From: Lujinxingiaceae bacterium
Lineage (GTDB): Bacteria > Myxococcota_A > Bradymonadia > Bradymonadales > Bradymonadaceae
Direction: 5' to 3'
Assembly: GCA_013697635.1 (NCBI GenBank)
Contig: JACCWM010000133.1
Location: 1-64,000, forward strand
DNA length: 64,000 nucleotides
Position 1 is the stretch's first letter. Each line of letters starts with the position of its first letter. Shown piece after piece: positions 9,169-17,134 of this stretch. Position numbers and translations under genes: made by a program. The notes under the pieces were generated by a model. It had not been told where the DNA came from and did no database searches. It was given only the letters and a program-made list of their open reading frames with translations.

Positions 9169-9360
9169 TCAGCTTGCGTGTTCCCATTGGTCGTCGCAAT
9201 ATTCATCGACGCCGGGCATTTCCTGAAGCCGCTCGCGTGCGATCTTCCAGGCAAGCTCCATGATCCAGCTCAGCGAGCGATCTTGGCGAAGCGCCTCTTG
9301 CTTGGTCTCATTGAGAAGATCTTCCGAAAAGTAGAGCGTCAGTTTCTTCTTCGTTGCCAT
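9169..9360 (-). CDS. Small ribbon-helix-helix-like protein (TIGR04563-like)
   Basis: A 63-residue protein when started at the ATG at 9360 (MATKKKLTLYF); upstream in-frame codons would extend it to 89 residues but look non-coding. The pattern is a short basic beta-strand ('KKKLTLYF') followed by two helices ('DLLNETKQEALRQDRSLSW', 'MELAWKIARERLQEM'). This fits a ribbon-helix-helix DNA-binding fold and closely resembles the small deltaproteobacterial family TIGR04563 as I remember it. A DNA-binding or antitoxin-like role is possible, but no toxin gene is adjacent. It is divergent from the TIGR02757 gene at 9538. Confidence 0.7.
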   Translation of the reverse strand: MATKKKLTLYFSEDLLNETKQEALRQDRSLSWIMELAWKIARERLQEMPGVDEYCDDQWEHAS

Positions 9361-9457
9361 GTCTCGAGTCTCCGCGGGGTGTCCAAGGAATGTTGAACGG
9401 GCTGTGATCGTCTGCTTGCTGAATACACTGTAAGGCACCGTTGATGTACGACGTTGT

Positions 9458-9463
9458 CCTACA
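9458..9463 (-). promoter_or_regulatory. TGTAGG element upstream of the RHH-like gene
   Basis: The minus strand reads GGATGTAGGACAAC here, about 98 nt before the start at 9360. It matches the TGTAGG half of the element seen at four other promoter regions but lacks the upstream TACGG half. The site lies between divergent genes. Confidence 0.25.
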
Positions 9464-9537
9464 TCCAGGTCTCACTTTACGGAGATCGAAGCGCCCGTCA
9501 AAAATATTTAAGTAACGCTTCAACATCTGGCCCCAAG

Positions 9538-10383
9538 ATGCTCAACGCCGAACAGGCCCTGATCCTTAAACCCCTACTTGAAGAGCTGATCGAGCGAAGC
9601 GCGCCCGACGAGCGCCGCTCCCACGATCCCGTCGACCTGGTATGGAATTACCAAGATCCTTGCGATCAAGAGGTTGTCGCGCTGATCACGAGTTGTCTGG
9701 CCTACGGGCGCGTCTCCTTACTCAAGCGCGCTGTCGCTCAAGTCCTTGCCCCGATGGGCCACCACCCCGCCGAGTTTTTGCGCACATTCAAGCCTGCCGA
9801 CTTGCCTGAGCTCTACGATGGCTTCGTCTACCGCATGAGCCGCGCGGCCGACATCGCGGATCTGCTCGCTGGAATAGCTCATGTGATACTTAAACATGGC
9901 TCGCTCGAGCAAGCCTACCGCCATCATGGTGGGCTGTCACACACCGAGGCCGCGAGCGAGCTGGTGCGCGCTGTGCGCGCCGCACGCCTGCGCAGCGACA
10001 TGGCCCGCGGGTTGGCCTATCTGTTGCCCGACCCGCGCGATGGCAGCTCCTGCAAGCGACTTCATCTGTTCTTTCGTTGGGTGACGCGCGGTCCCGACGG
10101 CATCGATCTTGGAATTTGGACGGCCGTCTCGCCAGCCGATCTCATCATGCCGTTGGACACTCATACCAGCCGTTTGTGCCGCTATATCGGACTGACCGAT
10201 CGCAGCACGGTTGACGCCAAAATGGCCCTCGAGGTCACCGACTCGCTTCGGCTTCTCGATCCCGACGATCCCCTGCGCTATGATTTTGCTCTTTGCCACC
10301 TGGGCATCTCCGGGCGCTGCATCCATCGCCGCTCTGCCGAGCACTGCCCAGGTTGCCCGATCGAGGGCGTCTGCACGCTCTAG
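9538..10383 (+). CDS. TIGR02757 (DUF2400) family protein
   Basis: A 281-residue protein from the ATG at 9538; the frame can be opened upstream only through a TTG at 9454. The pattern 'HDPVDLVWNYQDPCDQEVVALITSCLAYGRV' near the N-terminus (read in pieces), together with 'KRLHLFFRWVTRGPDGIDLGIW' and a Cys-containing tail ('CPGCPIEGVC'), matches the TIGR02757/DUF2400 family. Members are widespread, have about this length and resemble helix-hairpin-helix DNA glycosylases. The tail here has only three cysteines near the end, with another ('ALCHLG') further upstream. Biochemical function is not established for the family. Confidence 0.85.
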   Translation: MLNAEQALILKPLLEELIERSAPDERRSHDPVDLVWNYQDPCDQEVVALITSCLAYGRVSLLKRAVAQVLAPMGHHPAEFLRTFKPADLPELYDGFVYRMSRAADIADLLAGIAHVILKHGSLEQAYRHHGGLSHTEAASELVRAVRAARLRSDMARGLAYLLPDPRDGSSCKRLHLFFRWVTRGPDGIDLGIWTAVSPADLIMPLDTHTSRLCRYIGLTDRSTVDAKMALEVTDSLRLLDPDDPLRYDFALCHLGISGRCIHRRSAEHCPGCPIEGVCTL

Positions 10384-10396
10384 CGCGCCCAGGGCG

Positions 10397-10657
10397 CTAG
10401 TCGACGCTTCGATAAGAGATGACTTCGACCTCAAAGACCCTCACGTCGAGAAAGCTGTTCGTACCAACCAGGCCCAGCGAGCCGGCGACGACGAAGAGCA
10501 GCAAGAAGATGCAGCAGATCTCGTACCAACGCCGCCCTCGCGAGAGCACGGCAGCAGCAGCCAGTGCCACAAAAAAGCTGATCGTGAGGACCCAGACCAC
10601 CAAAAAGGGCTGAACGTGGGTGATGAACACCATCGGATTGGCGAGGCTATTCTTCAT
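10397..10657 (-). CDS. Small integral membrane protein
   Basis: An 86-residue protein with two predicted membrane segments, about residues 17-38 ('PFLVVWVLTISFFVALAAAAVL') and 46-66 ('EICCIFLLLFVVAGSLGLVG'), connected by a basic loop (SRGRRWY). No family was recognised. Its start overlaps the end of the CPBP protease gene by 11 bp, so translation is probably coupled and the two may work together. It lies at the 3' end of the long minus-strand run and converges on the TIGR02757 gene. Confidence 0.65.
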   Translation of the reverse strand: MKNSLANPMVFITHVQPFLVVWVLTISFFVALAAAAVLSRGRRWYEICCIFLLLFVVAGSLGLVGTNSFLDVRVFEVEVISYRSVD

Positions 10658-11261
10658 CGGCGAGCTCGACGGCGCTGGTTACTGGTTGAGGTGACATGAA
10701 CAAGAGATTGAAAAAATTGGTGGTGAAGTGCGCAACGATCGGCGCGAGCACATTGCCCGTATAAAGGTACATCCAGCCAAACACGCCGCCCAGCACGATC
10801 GCCATCGCCATCCAAGGCCAGAATCGCTTGAAGTCCGGCCCAAGGTGCAAGCCGCCAAAGATCAAACTGGCCACGATCAGGCCCAAAAACGGCGCACTTG
10901 CGCCGGAGAACACGTGAACCGATAGGAGTTGTTGGAGAAAGCCTCGAAAAAAGATTTCTTCGGCGATTCCGCTGGCCGCTGCGAAGATAAAGGCCTGCGT
11001 GACGCTCAGTGAGCCGAGCAGCTTGGAGAACTCATCCGTGAGCACCCGCGCCCAGCGCGTGGTGCGATCGAGCACCTGGCTCAAGGCCACCACAACGACG
11101 CCCACGCCAACGCCCAAGAGAGCGTCAAAGGCGACGGACGTGTCGTTATCGTCATGCCAGATGAGCACGTCGAGCCCGGCCAGCGAGTTGCCCAGCACGA
11201 AAGCCAGCCCCACGATGATCAGGTAGAAGACGAAGACAAAAGGTGCCGAGAGTCGATCCAT
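10647..11261 (-). CDS. CPBP-family intramembrane metalloprotease
   Basis: A 204-residue membrane protein if started at the ATG at 11261 (MDRLSAPF); a GTG at 11291 would add ten residues. It has the CPBP (Abi/CAAX-protease-like) signatures: the 'EEIFFRGFLQQLL' motif with the paired glutamates, a second motif with a metal-binding histidine ('FGGLHLG'), and a third at the C-terminus ('VAHFTTNFFN'). Several hydrophobic helices surround these. The family comprises Rce1-like intramembrane proteases, often of unknown substrate; some act in bacteriocin immunity. Context (a following small membrane protein, tsaE upstream) gives no clear substrate. Confidence 0.88.
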   Translation of the reverse strand: MDRLSAPFVFVFYLIIVGLAFVLGNSLAGLDVLIWHDDNDTSVAFDALLGVGVGVVVVALSQVLDRTTRWARVLTDEFSKLLGSLSVTQAFIFAAASGIAEEIFFRGFLQQLLSVHVFSGASAPFLGLIVASLIFGGLHLGPDFKRFWPWMAMAIVLGGVFGWMYLYTGNVLAPIVAHFTTNFFNLLFMSPQPVTSAVELADEE

Positions 11262-11341
11262 GTTCGAAGCCCATTGTTTTGGAGAGAACACATCATCACG
11301 GCCTGGCCACCATCAAGGGGGCTCAAAGTGCGGGCTTTGTC

Positions 11342-11815
11342 TCAGTCATCGTCGCCAAGTGCTTCACCGAGCAGCTCGTTGGCCATCGCTTCGAGGTCAG
11401 GACTTTGCAAGCGTCCTCGAAAACGCATTCGCGTCGTCTCAAACGGATAGATTCGCCAGTCCAGGTGAAAGCGGTTGACGCGGTTGTGTCGAAAATAGTC
11501 GTGAAGCTGGGTGCGCAAGAATTCAAAGGCGAGCTCGATACGCTCCTCCGGACCAATGGCTTGCACGACATCGAAGTCTTGGTCTTGGACGACGACGGCC
11601 GCCTCCAAATCCAAGCGAAAGGATTGGTCGGGCAATGCCACGACCAGCTGTGCGTAAACAAAATCCTTATCTTTCTCGATGCTCGCCCGCAGGCGCTCGC
11701 CTGGTTTGAGGTAGGCGCGAAATCGGGCGAGCATCGCCTTTTCAATGCGAAGACAGGCGACCGTCAAGATCTCTTGGATGGGCGCGGTGGTGGGGCTCGA
11801 ACTCTGTTCCGTCAT
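11342..11815 (-). CDS. Unknown soluble protein
   Basis: A 157-residue protein without signal peptide or membrane segment. It looks alpha/beta, with a central charged region ('ASIEKDKDFVYAQLVVALPD') and an Arg-rich C-terminal part. No family was recognised. It lies 24 bp downstream of tsaE in the same direction and is followed after 80 bp by the CPBP protease gene. The region has coding character and there is no competing opposite-strand gene. Confidence 0.65.
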   Translation of the reverse strand: MTEQSSSPTTAPIQEILTVACLRIEKAMLARFRAYLKPGERLRASIEKDKDFVYAQLVVALPDQSFRLDLEAAVVVQDQDFDVVQAIGPEERIELAFEFLRTQLHDYFRHNRVNRFHLDWRIYPFETTRMRFRGRLQSPDLEAMANELLGEALGDDD

Positions 11816-11839
11816 CTTGAAACCTTTAGCACCTGGTGC

Positions 11840-12364
11840 TCAAAGTGAAGCGGCAGCGAACCGCTCTTGCAATTGCTCGACGAGGCCCGCATAGCCAGGA
11901 CTCGCCCACACCGAGGCGCGTCGACCCTCTGTCGCCACAGACAGCTCAATGAGCAGACCCGCTCCGGGCCAGGCCTGTGGGATGCGATCGAGCCATTCGA
12001 CACACATAATACGGTCACCGGCGTCGACATAATCCCAATAGCCCGTCGACTCCAAATCGTCGACCCCTTCGAGTCGGTAGAGGTCCATATGCAATACCGG
12101 CGGCTCGAGCTCGTAGAGATTGACCAGCGCGTAGCTAGGGCTGGTCGCCTCGGCTTTCTCATCGAGCGCACCGACCAGGCCCTGGACCAAAGTCGTCTTG
12201 CCCGCGCCAAGTCCGCCCACCAGGCCGAGAAAATCACCGACCTTGAGGCTCAAGCCCAGCGCATGCCCCAAGGCCTGCGTCTGCTCATGACCCGCGAGCT
12301 CGAAGACGGCATCAGGCCGAGGCGAAAGCCCCAGGCTCTGCGGCTGCAGCCTTGATTGTTGCAT
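11840..12364 (-). CDS. tsaE: tRNA threonylcarbamoyladenosine biosynthesis ATPase TsaE
   Basis: A 174-residue P-loop ATPase. TsaE works with TsaB, TsaC/Sua5 and TsaD to make the t6A modification at position 37 of ANN-decoding tRNAs. The Walker A 'GGLGAGKTTL' lies at about residues 49-58, and the family motifs 'SPSYALVN', 'HMDLYRLEG' and 'CVEWLDRI' are all present. Length is typical, with a short extra N-terminus. It sits 21 bp downstream of the pseudokinase gene. A YrdC-domain protein (38487-39122) elsewhere in the window could supply the TsaC activity, although that copy looks more like YciO. Confidence 0.94.
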   Translation of the reverse strand: MQQSRLQPQSLGLSPRPDAVFELAGHEQTQALGHALGLSLKVGDFLGLVGGLGAGKTTLVQGLVGALDEKAEATSPSYALVNLYELEPPVLHMDLYRLEGVDDLESTGYWDYVDAGDRIMCVEWLDRIPQAWPGAGLLIELSVATEGRRASVWASPGYAGLVEQLQERFAAASL

Positions 12365-12385
12365 GGCGCATCACCAGAGGGCGAC

Positions 12386-14374
12386 TTACTGAATGTAGAA
12401 TGGGAAGGTGACACCACGATTGCTGATCGCGCCATGCTCGGGAAACTTGATCGCCCGAAAGCGTTGGATCAGACACTCGCCAACCGGACGATTGGAGTAG
12501 CGATCCTCCTTGAGCTGGACGCCACCTGTGGTGCCCGAGGGACGAATGAAGAACTGCACCGTCACGCCCTTGAAGGAGCGGTTGTCCTTGAGCTCCATCA
12601 TCATGCAGCTTCGAAGATGGCCCATCTGTGAGATCACGATGTCGTAAATCTCGTTGTCACTCAAATGGTGATCGGAGCCGCCCGCCCCCATGTCGACCGA
12701 TGCCACACCCGAATCGCTGTCTGAGCCGCCACCGCCACCGGGGCGCGGCGCCTTGGATGCACTGCTTCTTCGCGAACGCACGCGCTTGATCTGTTGGGCA
12801 ATCTCCTCTTCGCTCGCGCGCGGATTGAAAATGCTCTGCAAGATCGCATTATCCACGGCCACGGCCTGAAAATCCTGAGGCGGTGGCAAGAAGTTGTAAC
12901 CAAGCGAGGCGAACGCGCTCTCCAGAGGCAATTTTTCCGGCTCCGGCTGCTGAAACCAGAACCAAACCATCGCTCCAAGCGCGACGAGTCCGGCGACGAT
13001 ACCGACGACGAGCGCGGCCTTGCCGCCCTTCTTGACCTTGCGTTGCAGTTCGGCGCGTGCCGCAGCCTCGCGTCGCTTTCGCTCCTCACGCACCGGAATG
13101 TAATCCAGCGCGATCTGGCGAAACTGGGTCATTTCACCAAAGGAACTGCGCCCTTGAGTGATCCGATCGAGCACCATCGAGTGCTCGTCGATCTCGTCGC
13201 CATGGAGTTGCTCGATGAGCTGCTCCTCGGTAAACGGCCCATAATCGAGGCCGCCTTTTTGTACCAAGAAGCGATCGTCACTTGGCCCGCTGCTGCCTTC
13301 AACACCGGTCAGCGCGAAGATATCGTCAAAGAGGTCGTCGGCTTTGTCCTCGCTCGCTTCGGAGTCCTCGCCCTCGACGGCCGGCTCGATGGGCAGCGCG
13401 CCGGGCGGCGGCGAGCCGTGCAACTTGGCGCCGACCTCGCGGGCGATATCCTCAAAGCTGTCGCGAAACTCGGCGGCCGACGCAGGACGCTGCGTAGGAT
13501 CGGTGGAGATCGCCTGTGAGATGAGCGTGAAAAGTGACGGCGGATACTTTGAGAGACCGTCGACGGCCATGTCGTGGGCTTGCTTGCGATCGTTTGGAAG
13601 GCCCAGCGGACTGAGCAACTCGGCGGCGATCATCCCCAGGCTGTAGATATCCGAGCGCGGGCTGAGCTTGGAAGGATCGACGCTGACCTCGGGCGCGACA
13701 TAGATGCTGTCGATAAAGGGCCCTTCACCCTGAGCGTGCATGAACTCGCTGACCATCTGGCCAAAGGCCAAATTGCCTACTTTGACCACGCCCTGGCGAT
13801 TGACGTAGACGTTGTAGGGCGTCAGCACACCATGGGCGAGTTGCTTGTGCACGACGGACAAAGCGTTGCAGACGTGGGCCAGCACGGTGAACGTGTCGCG
13901 AATGCTCATGGTGCGCCCCTCATTGCGGCGCTGAGCGACGAGCTGAGAGAGCGTTGAGCCTTCGACGAACTCCATGGCGATGAAGATTTCACCGCCGCCG
14001 GCACGGCCCATACCGACGAGGCGCGTCAGATTGCGATGCACGATCGTGCTGGCGATGCGCACCTTCTCGCTCTGGACGCCGAAAACCTCCTGCCCCGGAA
14101 ACGGCATATCCAATACTTTGACGACGACCGGCTCTTGGGTCTGCTTGTCATTGCAAAGGTAGCTGATGCCACCGCCGGAGCTTCCCAGGTAGCGCTCTAC
14201 GAAGAAGCGGCCGCCGACATTGTCGCCGGTTCGAAGCGTCACCTCTTGCTGAGGCGCTTGACGGCTGCTACGCACGCCGGGCGCCTGCGCGCGAACTCCC
14301 ATCTTGGGAGGCGGCGGACCGGGCATGTTCGTTGGGCGACGCACGCCGGGTGACTGATCGGTCGGCTCACTCAT
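12386..14374 (-). CDS. Pseudokinase with GYF-like, transmembrane and AgmX/PglI-type domains
   Basis: A 662-residue protein. The start at 14374 overlaps the upstream lipoprotein stop (ATGAGTGA), and an upstream extension lacks support. Residues about 52-310 have the Ser/Thr kinase fold with Lys86 (VVVKVL) kept, but the catalytic loop reads 'HGVLTPYN' (181-188) where HRDxKPxN is expected, and DFG is replaced by 'GNLAFG' (200-205); it should not be an active kinase. A GYF_2-like domain follows (about 367-425, 'DYGPFTEEQL'), then one membrane helix (about 452-474). The C-terminal domain (about 560-662) resembles the AgmX/PglI domain, including 'FFIRPSGTTGG', 'VGECLIQRFRAIKFP' and 'FPFYIQ'. AgmX-like proteins act in myxobacterial gliding; here a scaffold role is inferred. 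Confidence 0.85.
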   Translation of the reverse strand: MSEPTDQSPGVRRPTNMPGPPPPKMGVRAQAPGVRSSRQAPQQEVTLRTGDNVGGRFFVERYLGSSGGGISYLCNDKQTQEPVVVKVLDMPFPGQEVFGVQSEKVRIASTIVHRNLTRLVGMGRAGGGEIFIAMEFVEGSTLSQLVAQRRNEGRTMSIRDTFTVLAHVCNALSVVHKQLAHGVLTPYNVYVNRQGVVKVGNLAFGQMVSEFMHAQGEGPFIDSIYVAPEVSVDPSKLSPRSDIYSLGMIAAELLSPLGLPNDRKQAHDMAVDGLSKYPPSLFTLISQAISTDPTQRPASAAEFRDSFEDIAREVGAKLHGSPPPGALPIEPAVEGEDSEASEDKADDLFDDIFALTGVEGSSGPSDDRFLVQKGGLDYGPFTEEQLIEQLHGDEIDEHSMVLDRITQGRSSFGEMTQFRQIALDYIPVREERKRREAAARAELQRKVKKGGKAALVVGIVAGLVALGAMVWFWFQQPEPEKLPLESAFASLGYNFLPPPQDFQAVAVDNAILQSIFNPRASEEEIAQQIKRVRSRRSSASKAPRPGGGGGSDSDSGVASVDMGAGGSDHHLSDNEIYDIVISQMGHLRSCMMMELKDNRSFKGVTVQFFIRPSGTTGGVQLKEDRYSNRPVGECLIQRFRAIKFPEHGAISNRGVTFPFYIQ

Positions 14375-15056
14375 CGTCGCTTCTCGCGCCTGGGGTTTTC
14401 GGGGATTCTTCGCCGTCTTCGACCGCTTCCGCTTCGACGGCGTCCGCTTCGGGCGCCTCCGCTTGAGCAGGAGCGCGAGTTCCAAGGCCAATCGCCGGAA
14501 CTTCCAGCGCTTGGGGCAGCGCCACATGCCAGCGGGTGCCGCTCCAGACCATGGTGGCCTGCCCACTGCGCTCGTCGTGGTATTGAAGCTTGAGGGTTAT
14601 GCGCTGTCCCTCGGCCGGTGCCCCGCCAAGGGGCGGATCGATCTCCACGCGGCGAAGTTCAAAGGGGCTGTCGACTCGACCTGCCACAAGCCACTCGTGG
14701 GGCTCGGGCAACGTCATATCGGGGAGCACCTCACGCAGGGTAACCATAGGAGCCGTCAACCTTTGCCTGTCGGCGGGCAAGACCGCCTCGAAGGCAGCCT
14801 CGTTGTTTCCGCGCCACAAATCCATCATGAACGTCTGAAAAGTCTCACGCGCACCGGGATTCTCCCACGGTTTGTCCGAAGAACAGGCCGAAAGAACCAG
14901 CACCGCCACAAGGATCAATCCAAAGCAGGGCCACATAAATCCAGATGAAGCAGAGTAACTCTGGGCAGCACGGTAACTCGCCAGCGCCGGGCGCGTCAAG
15001 CGCACTTGAGGCGTACCAGGGCCACGGGTTGGCGCGCGCGAAGGGCTATGGCTCAT
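14367..15056 (-). CDS. Lipoprotein of unknown function
   Basis: A 229-residue protein starting at 15056, overlapping the upstream PATAN-protein stop by 11 bp. A later Met (MWPCFGLILV) would give a more ordinary signal peptide. The hydrophobic stretch ends in the lipobox 'LVLSAC'. The mature part (about 180 residues) resembles a DUF4878/NTF2-like small periplasmic domain ('FMMDLWRGNNEAAFEAVLP') and ends in an acidic Ala/Glu-rich tail. Its own stop overlaps the pseudokinase start. The three genes 17121-12386 (PATAN, lipoprotein, pseudokinase) are therefore likely to be translated together and may form one envelope-associated signalling unit. Confidence 0.75.
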   Translation of the reverse strand: MSHSPSRAPTRGPGTPQVRLTRPALASYRAAQSYSASSGFMWPCFGLILVAVLVLSACSSDKPWENPGARETFQTFMMDLWRGNNEAAFEAVLPADRQRLTAPMVTLREVLPDMTLPEPHEWLVAGRVDSPFELRRVEIDPPLGGAPAEGQRITLKLQYHDERSGQATMVWSGTRWHVALPQALEVPAIGLGTRAPAQAEAPEADAVEAEAVEDGEESPKTPGARSDDE

Positions 15057-17121
15057 AGTCAGAATCTTCGGCTTCCGAGGCAAATTCATCAACCTCGCCG
15101 GTGGGCGGCAAAAGCTCGTCGTTGGGAGCGCCAGCGGCAAAGCTCTGCTTGAGGTAAGTATCTTCATCAGGTCCAGCCACTTCACGGTTCCTGGAGACAA
15201 CGTCCATCGGCGTGGTTTCATTGCGTCCCATATCGGGAATCGGAATTGCCCAATCGCTCACGGCCGTTTGCATCTTGTGCGGGTCGACCGGACCCGCTGG
15301 CAACTCGTCGAGCATGAACATCAGCTTGGTCGGCACCGGCCCTGCCTTGGCCACGCGCTCTTGAGGATCGCGACGCTTGAGCAATTCGACGCTCTTGAGC
15401 CGGTTGACGACGCGATCGACATCGGACTGGGCTTCGCCAAATTGCTCGCGGGCCTCGCCCAAGGTCTCACCCTCCCGAAAGAACATCAGCATCTCGCGCT
15501 CGCCTTGGGTCAAAGCGGAAGGGTTTAGCGAGGCCGCGCGCAGCGGATCGATCACCAGACTGGTGCGCGCGGTCGCCTCGGAGTGGCCCGTTTCGATCAC
15601 ATCTGCGCGCATGATATCGAGCAACATCTCATCGATGCTCAGCCGCAAGCCGTCGACCGGCCAGGCCTGTCCGCCGCCTGGATGAATCTCGATAAAGGCG
15701 AAGTTGCCTCCTCTTCCCTCGAAGATTTGACGAAATATTTCACGCGCGCGCATCTGGCGGGCTTGGCGCAAATCGGCGTCGCTGACCAATCGCTCACCAC
15801 GCAGTCTCATCTCGAGCGGCGCCGAAAGGCCATCGTCTTCCTCATGCATGCGCGCAAAGCGCGCGAACGTTGCCTCGTCAATCGCGCCCTGCTCGCGCAG
15901 GATTCGAAGCAACAAGGCATCGGTGCTGCCGCCCAGCGTATCGATGTCCTCGAGTGTGCCTTCGTTGACGTAGAGCACGAAGCCGTTCTCGGCGATGCAT
16001 ACTTCGAGGCGGCCGCGCAGGCGGCGATCGCGCATCGTGTGGAAGAGATCCATGAGCCCGAGCGCATCGAGGCTGCCACTGAGCCCGCTGGCCGGCGGGA
16101 TCCGCCCAATCGCTGCCGATGCGCCGCGCAGCCCTTCCTTGAAGAGCGCGAAGAGCACGCGCTCGATGCGGTCTGCGCGGTCCTCGGTGCGCGCGGCAAG
16201 GCCCAGGCGATCCCACGACTCGGCCAGCATGCGCGATGCCACGGTGATCGCCTGCACGGCATCGGTCGACAAGCCCGTGGCGGATACAGAAGAGCCTGGG
16301 CGCCGGCTCGAGTGGTCACCCTGCGAGCCCTCCTGCACGCCGCCGGAACCTTCCGCGGACTCGACGCCACGAACCACCGCCGGTGCATCGGGCAAAGTTT
16401 GCGTGGGCACGGGCCGCGCAATGCCGATGAAGCTCGTGAGCAAGGAGATCTCGTTTTCAAGCTCCTCGTCGTCGAAGAAGTGCTCTTGGACCGAGCTTAT
16501 CAACATGCCGCCGCGCATCATCTCGCTGTCGATGTCCTCGATGTCGACAATCATCGGACTGTCGTCTTCGAAATCCATGACCTCGGCAAGCTCGTCGGCT
16601 GTATCCCTGAATTTGGCGTACTTTCGTCGCCGAGCCAACGCGCCCGGATCAAGGCCAAGCTCACCCTCGAGCGCAAGGGCATCATCGATGCCGAGCTCGA
16701 CCGTAGGGGGCTCGTCGAGCTGCGAGCGAATTCCCAGCGGCGGAGGAGGTGGTTCCTCGGCGCCCTGCGCGTCGGGTCGACGTTGGCTGCCGGCCAAGCC
16801 CAGCAACTCCTGGCAATGCTGTACCAGTGAGGCTCCAGAGAAGGGGCGGCTCAACCAGGGGAAGTCCGAGTAAGCCTCGCGCGAGTGGCGAAGACCGAGC
16901 ACGAGCACGGGCTTTTTGGCCGCGCTGAACGCGGCCGTGAAGGCCTGTGCTTCGTCAACATCACTGTCGACGTCGACGACCAGAAGGTCGGCGCCGCCCG
17001 CAAGCGGTGCCGGCCCCTCCAAAACGTGAACATCGATGTTTGCGTCGCCAAGCACATCGATGATCAAGCGTCGAAGTGTGGCGTTTCCTTCGCAAAGCGC
17101 GACGCGGTACGTGGAACTCAT
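15046..17121 (-). CDS. PATAN/DUF4388 regulator with N-terminal receiver-like domain
   Basis: A 691-residue cytoplasmic protein. Residues about 1-115 look like a receiver-type alpha/beta domain ('YRVALCEGNATLRRLI', 'DLLVVDVDSD', 'KPVLVLG'), with the usual phospho-Asp region present as 'VVDVDSD'. A long acidic linker follows. The centre (about 345-500) is a PATAN/DUF4388 domain: 'LSGSLDALGLMDLFHTM', 'GRLEV', 'GFVLYVNEGTL', 'ALLLRILREQGAI', then 'RAREIFRQIFEGRGGNFAFIE'. These domains are found in deltaproteobacterial and cyanobacterial regulators, for example PatA. The C-terminus holds a winged-helix-like stretch ('LTQGEREMLMFF', 'VDRVVNRLKSVELLKR'). It is a likely signalling scaffold or transcription-linked regulator, encoded with a lipoprotein and a pseudokinase. 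Confidence 0.85.
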   Translation of the reverse strand: MSSTYRVALCEGNATLRRLIIDVLGDANIDVHVLEGPAPLAGGADLLVVDVDSDVDEAQAFTAAFSAAKKPVLVLGLRHSREAYSDFPWLSRPFSGASLVQHCQELLGLAGSQRRPDAQGAEEPPPPPLGIRSQLDEPPTVELGIDDALALEGELGLDPGALARRRKYAKFRDTADELAEVMDFEDDSPMIVDIEDIDSEMMRGGMLISSVQEHFFDDEELENEISLLTSFIGIARPVPTQTLPDAPAVVRGVESAEGSGGVQEGSQGDHSSRRPGSSVSATGLSTDAVQAITVASRMLAESWDRLGLAARTEDRADRIERVLFALFKEGLRGASAAIGRIPPASGLSGSLDALGLMDLFHTMRDRRLRGRLEVCIAENGFVLYVNEGTLEDIDTLGGSTDALLLRILREQGAIDEATFARFARMHEEDDGLSAPLEMRLRGERLVSDADLRQARQMRAREIFRQIFEGRGGNFAFIEIHPGGGQAWPVDGLRLSIDEMLLDIMRADVIETGHSEATARTSLVIDPLRAASLNPSALTQGEREMLMFFREGETLGEAREQFGEAQSDVDRVVNRLKSVELLKRRDPQERVAKAGPVPTKLMFMLDELPAGPVDPHKMQTAVSDWAIPIPDMGRNETTPMDVVSRNREVAGPDEDTYLKQSFAAGAPNDELLPPTGEVDEFASEAEDSDYEP

Positions 17122-17134
17122 CGCCTGTCTCGGG

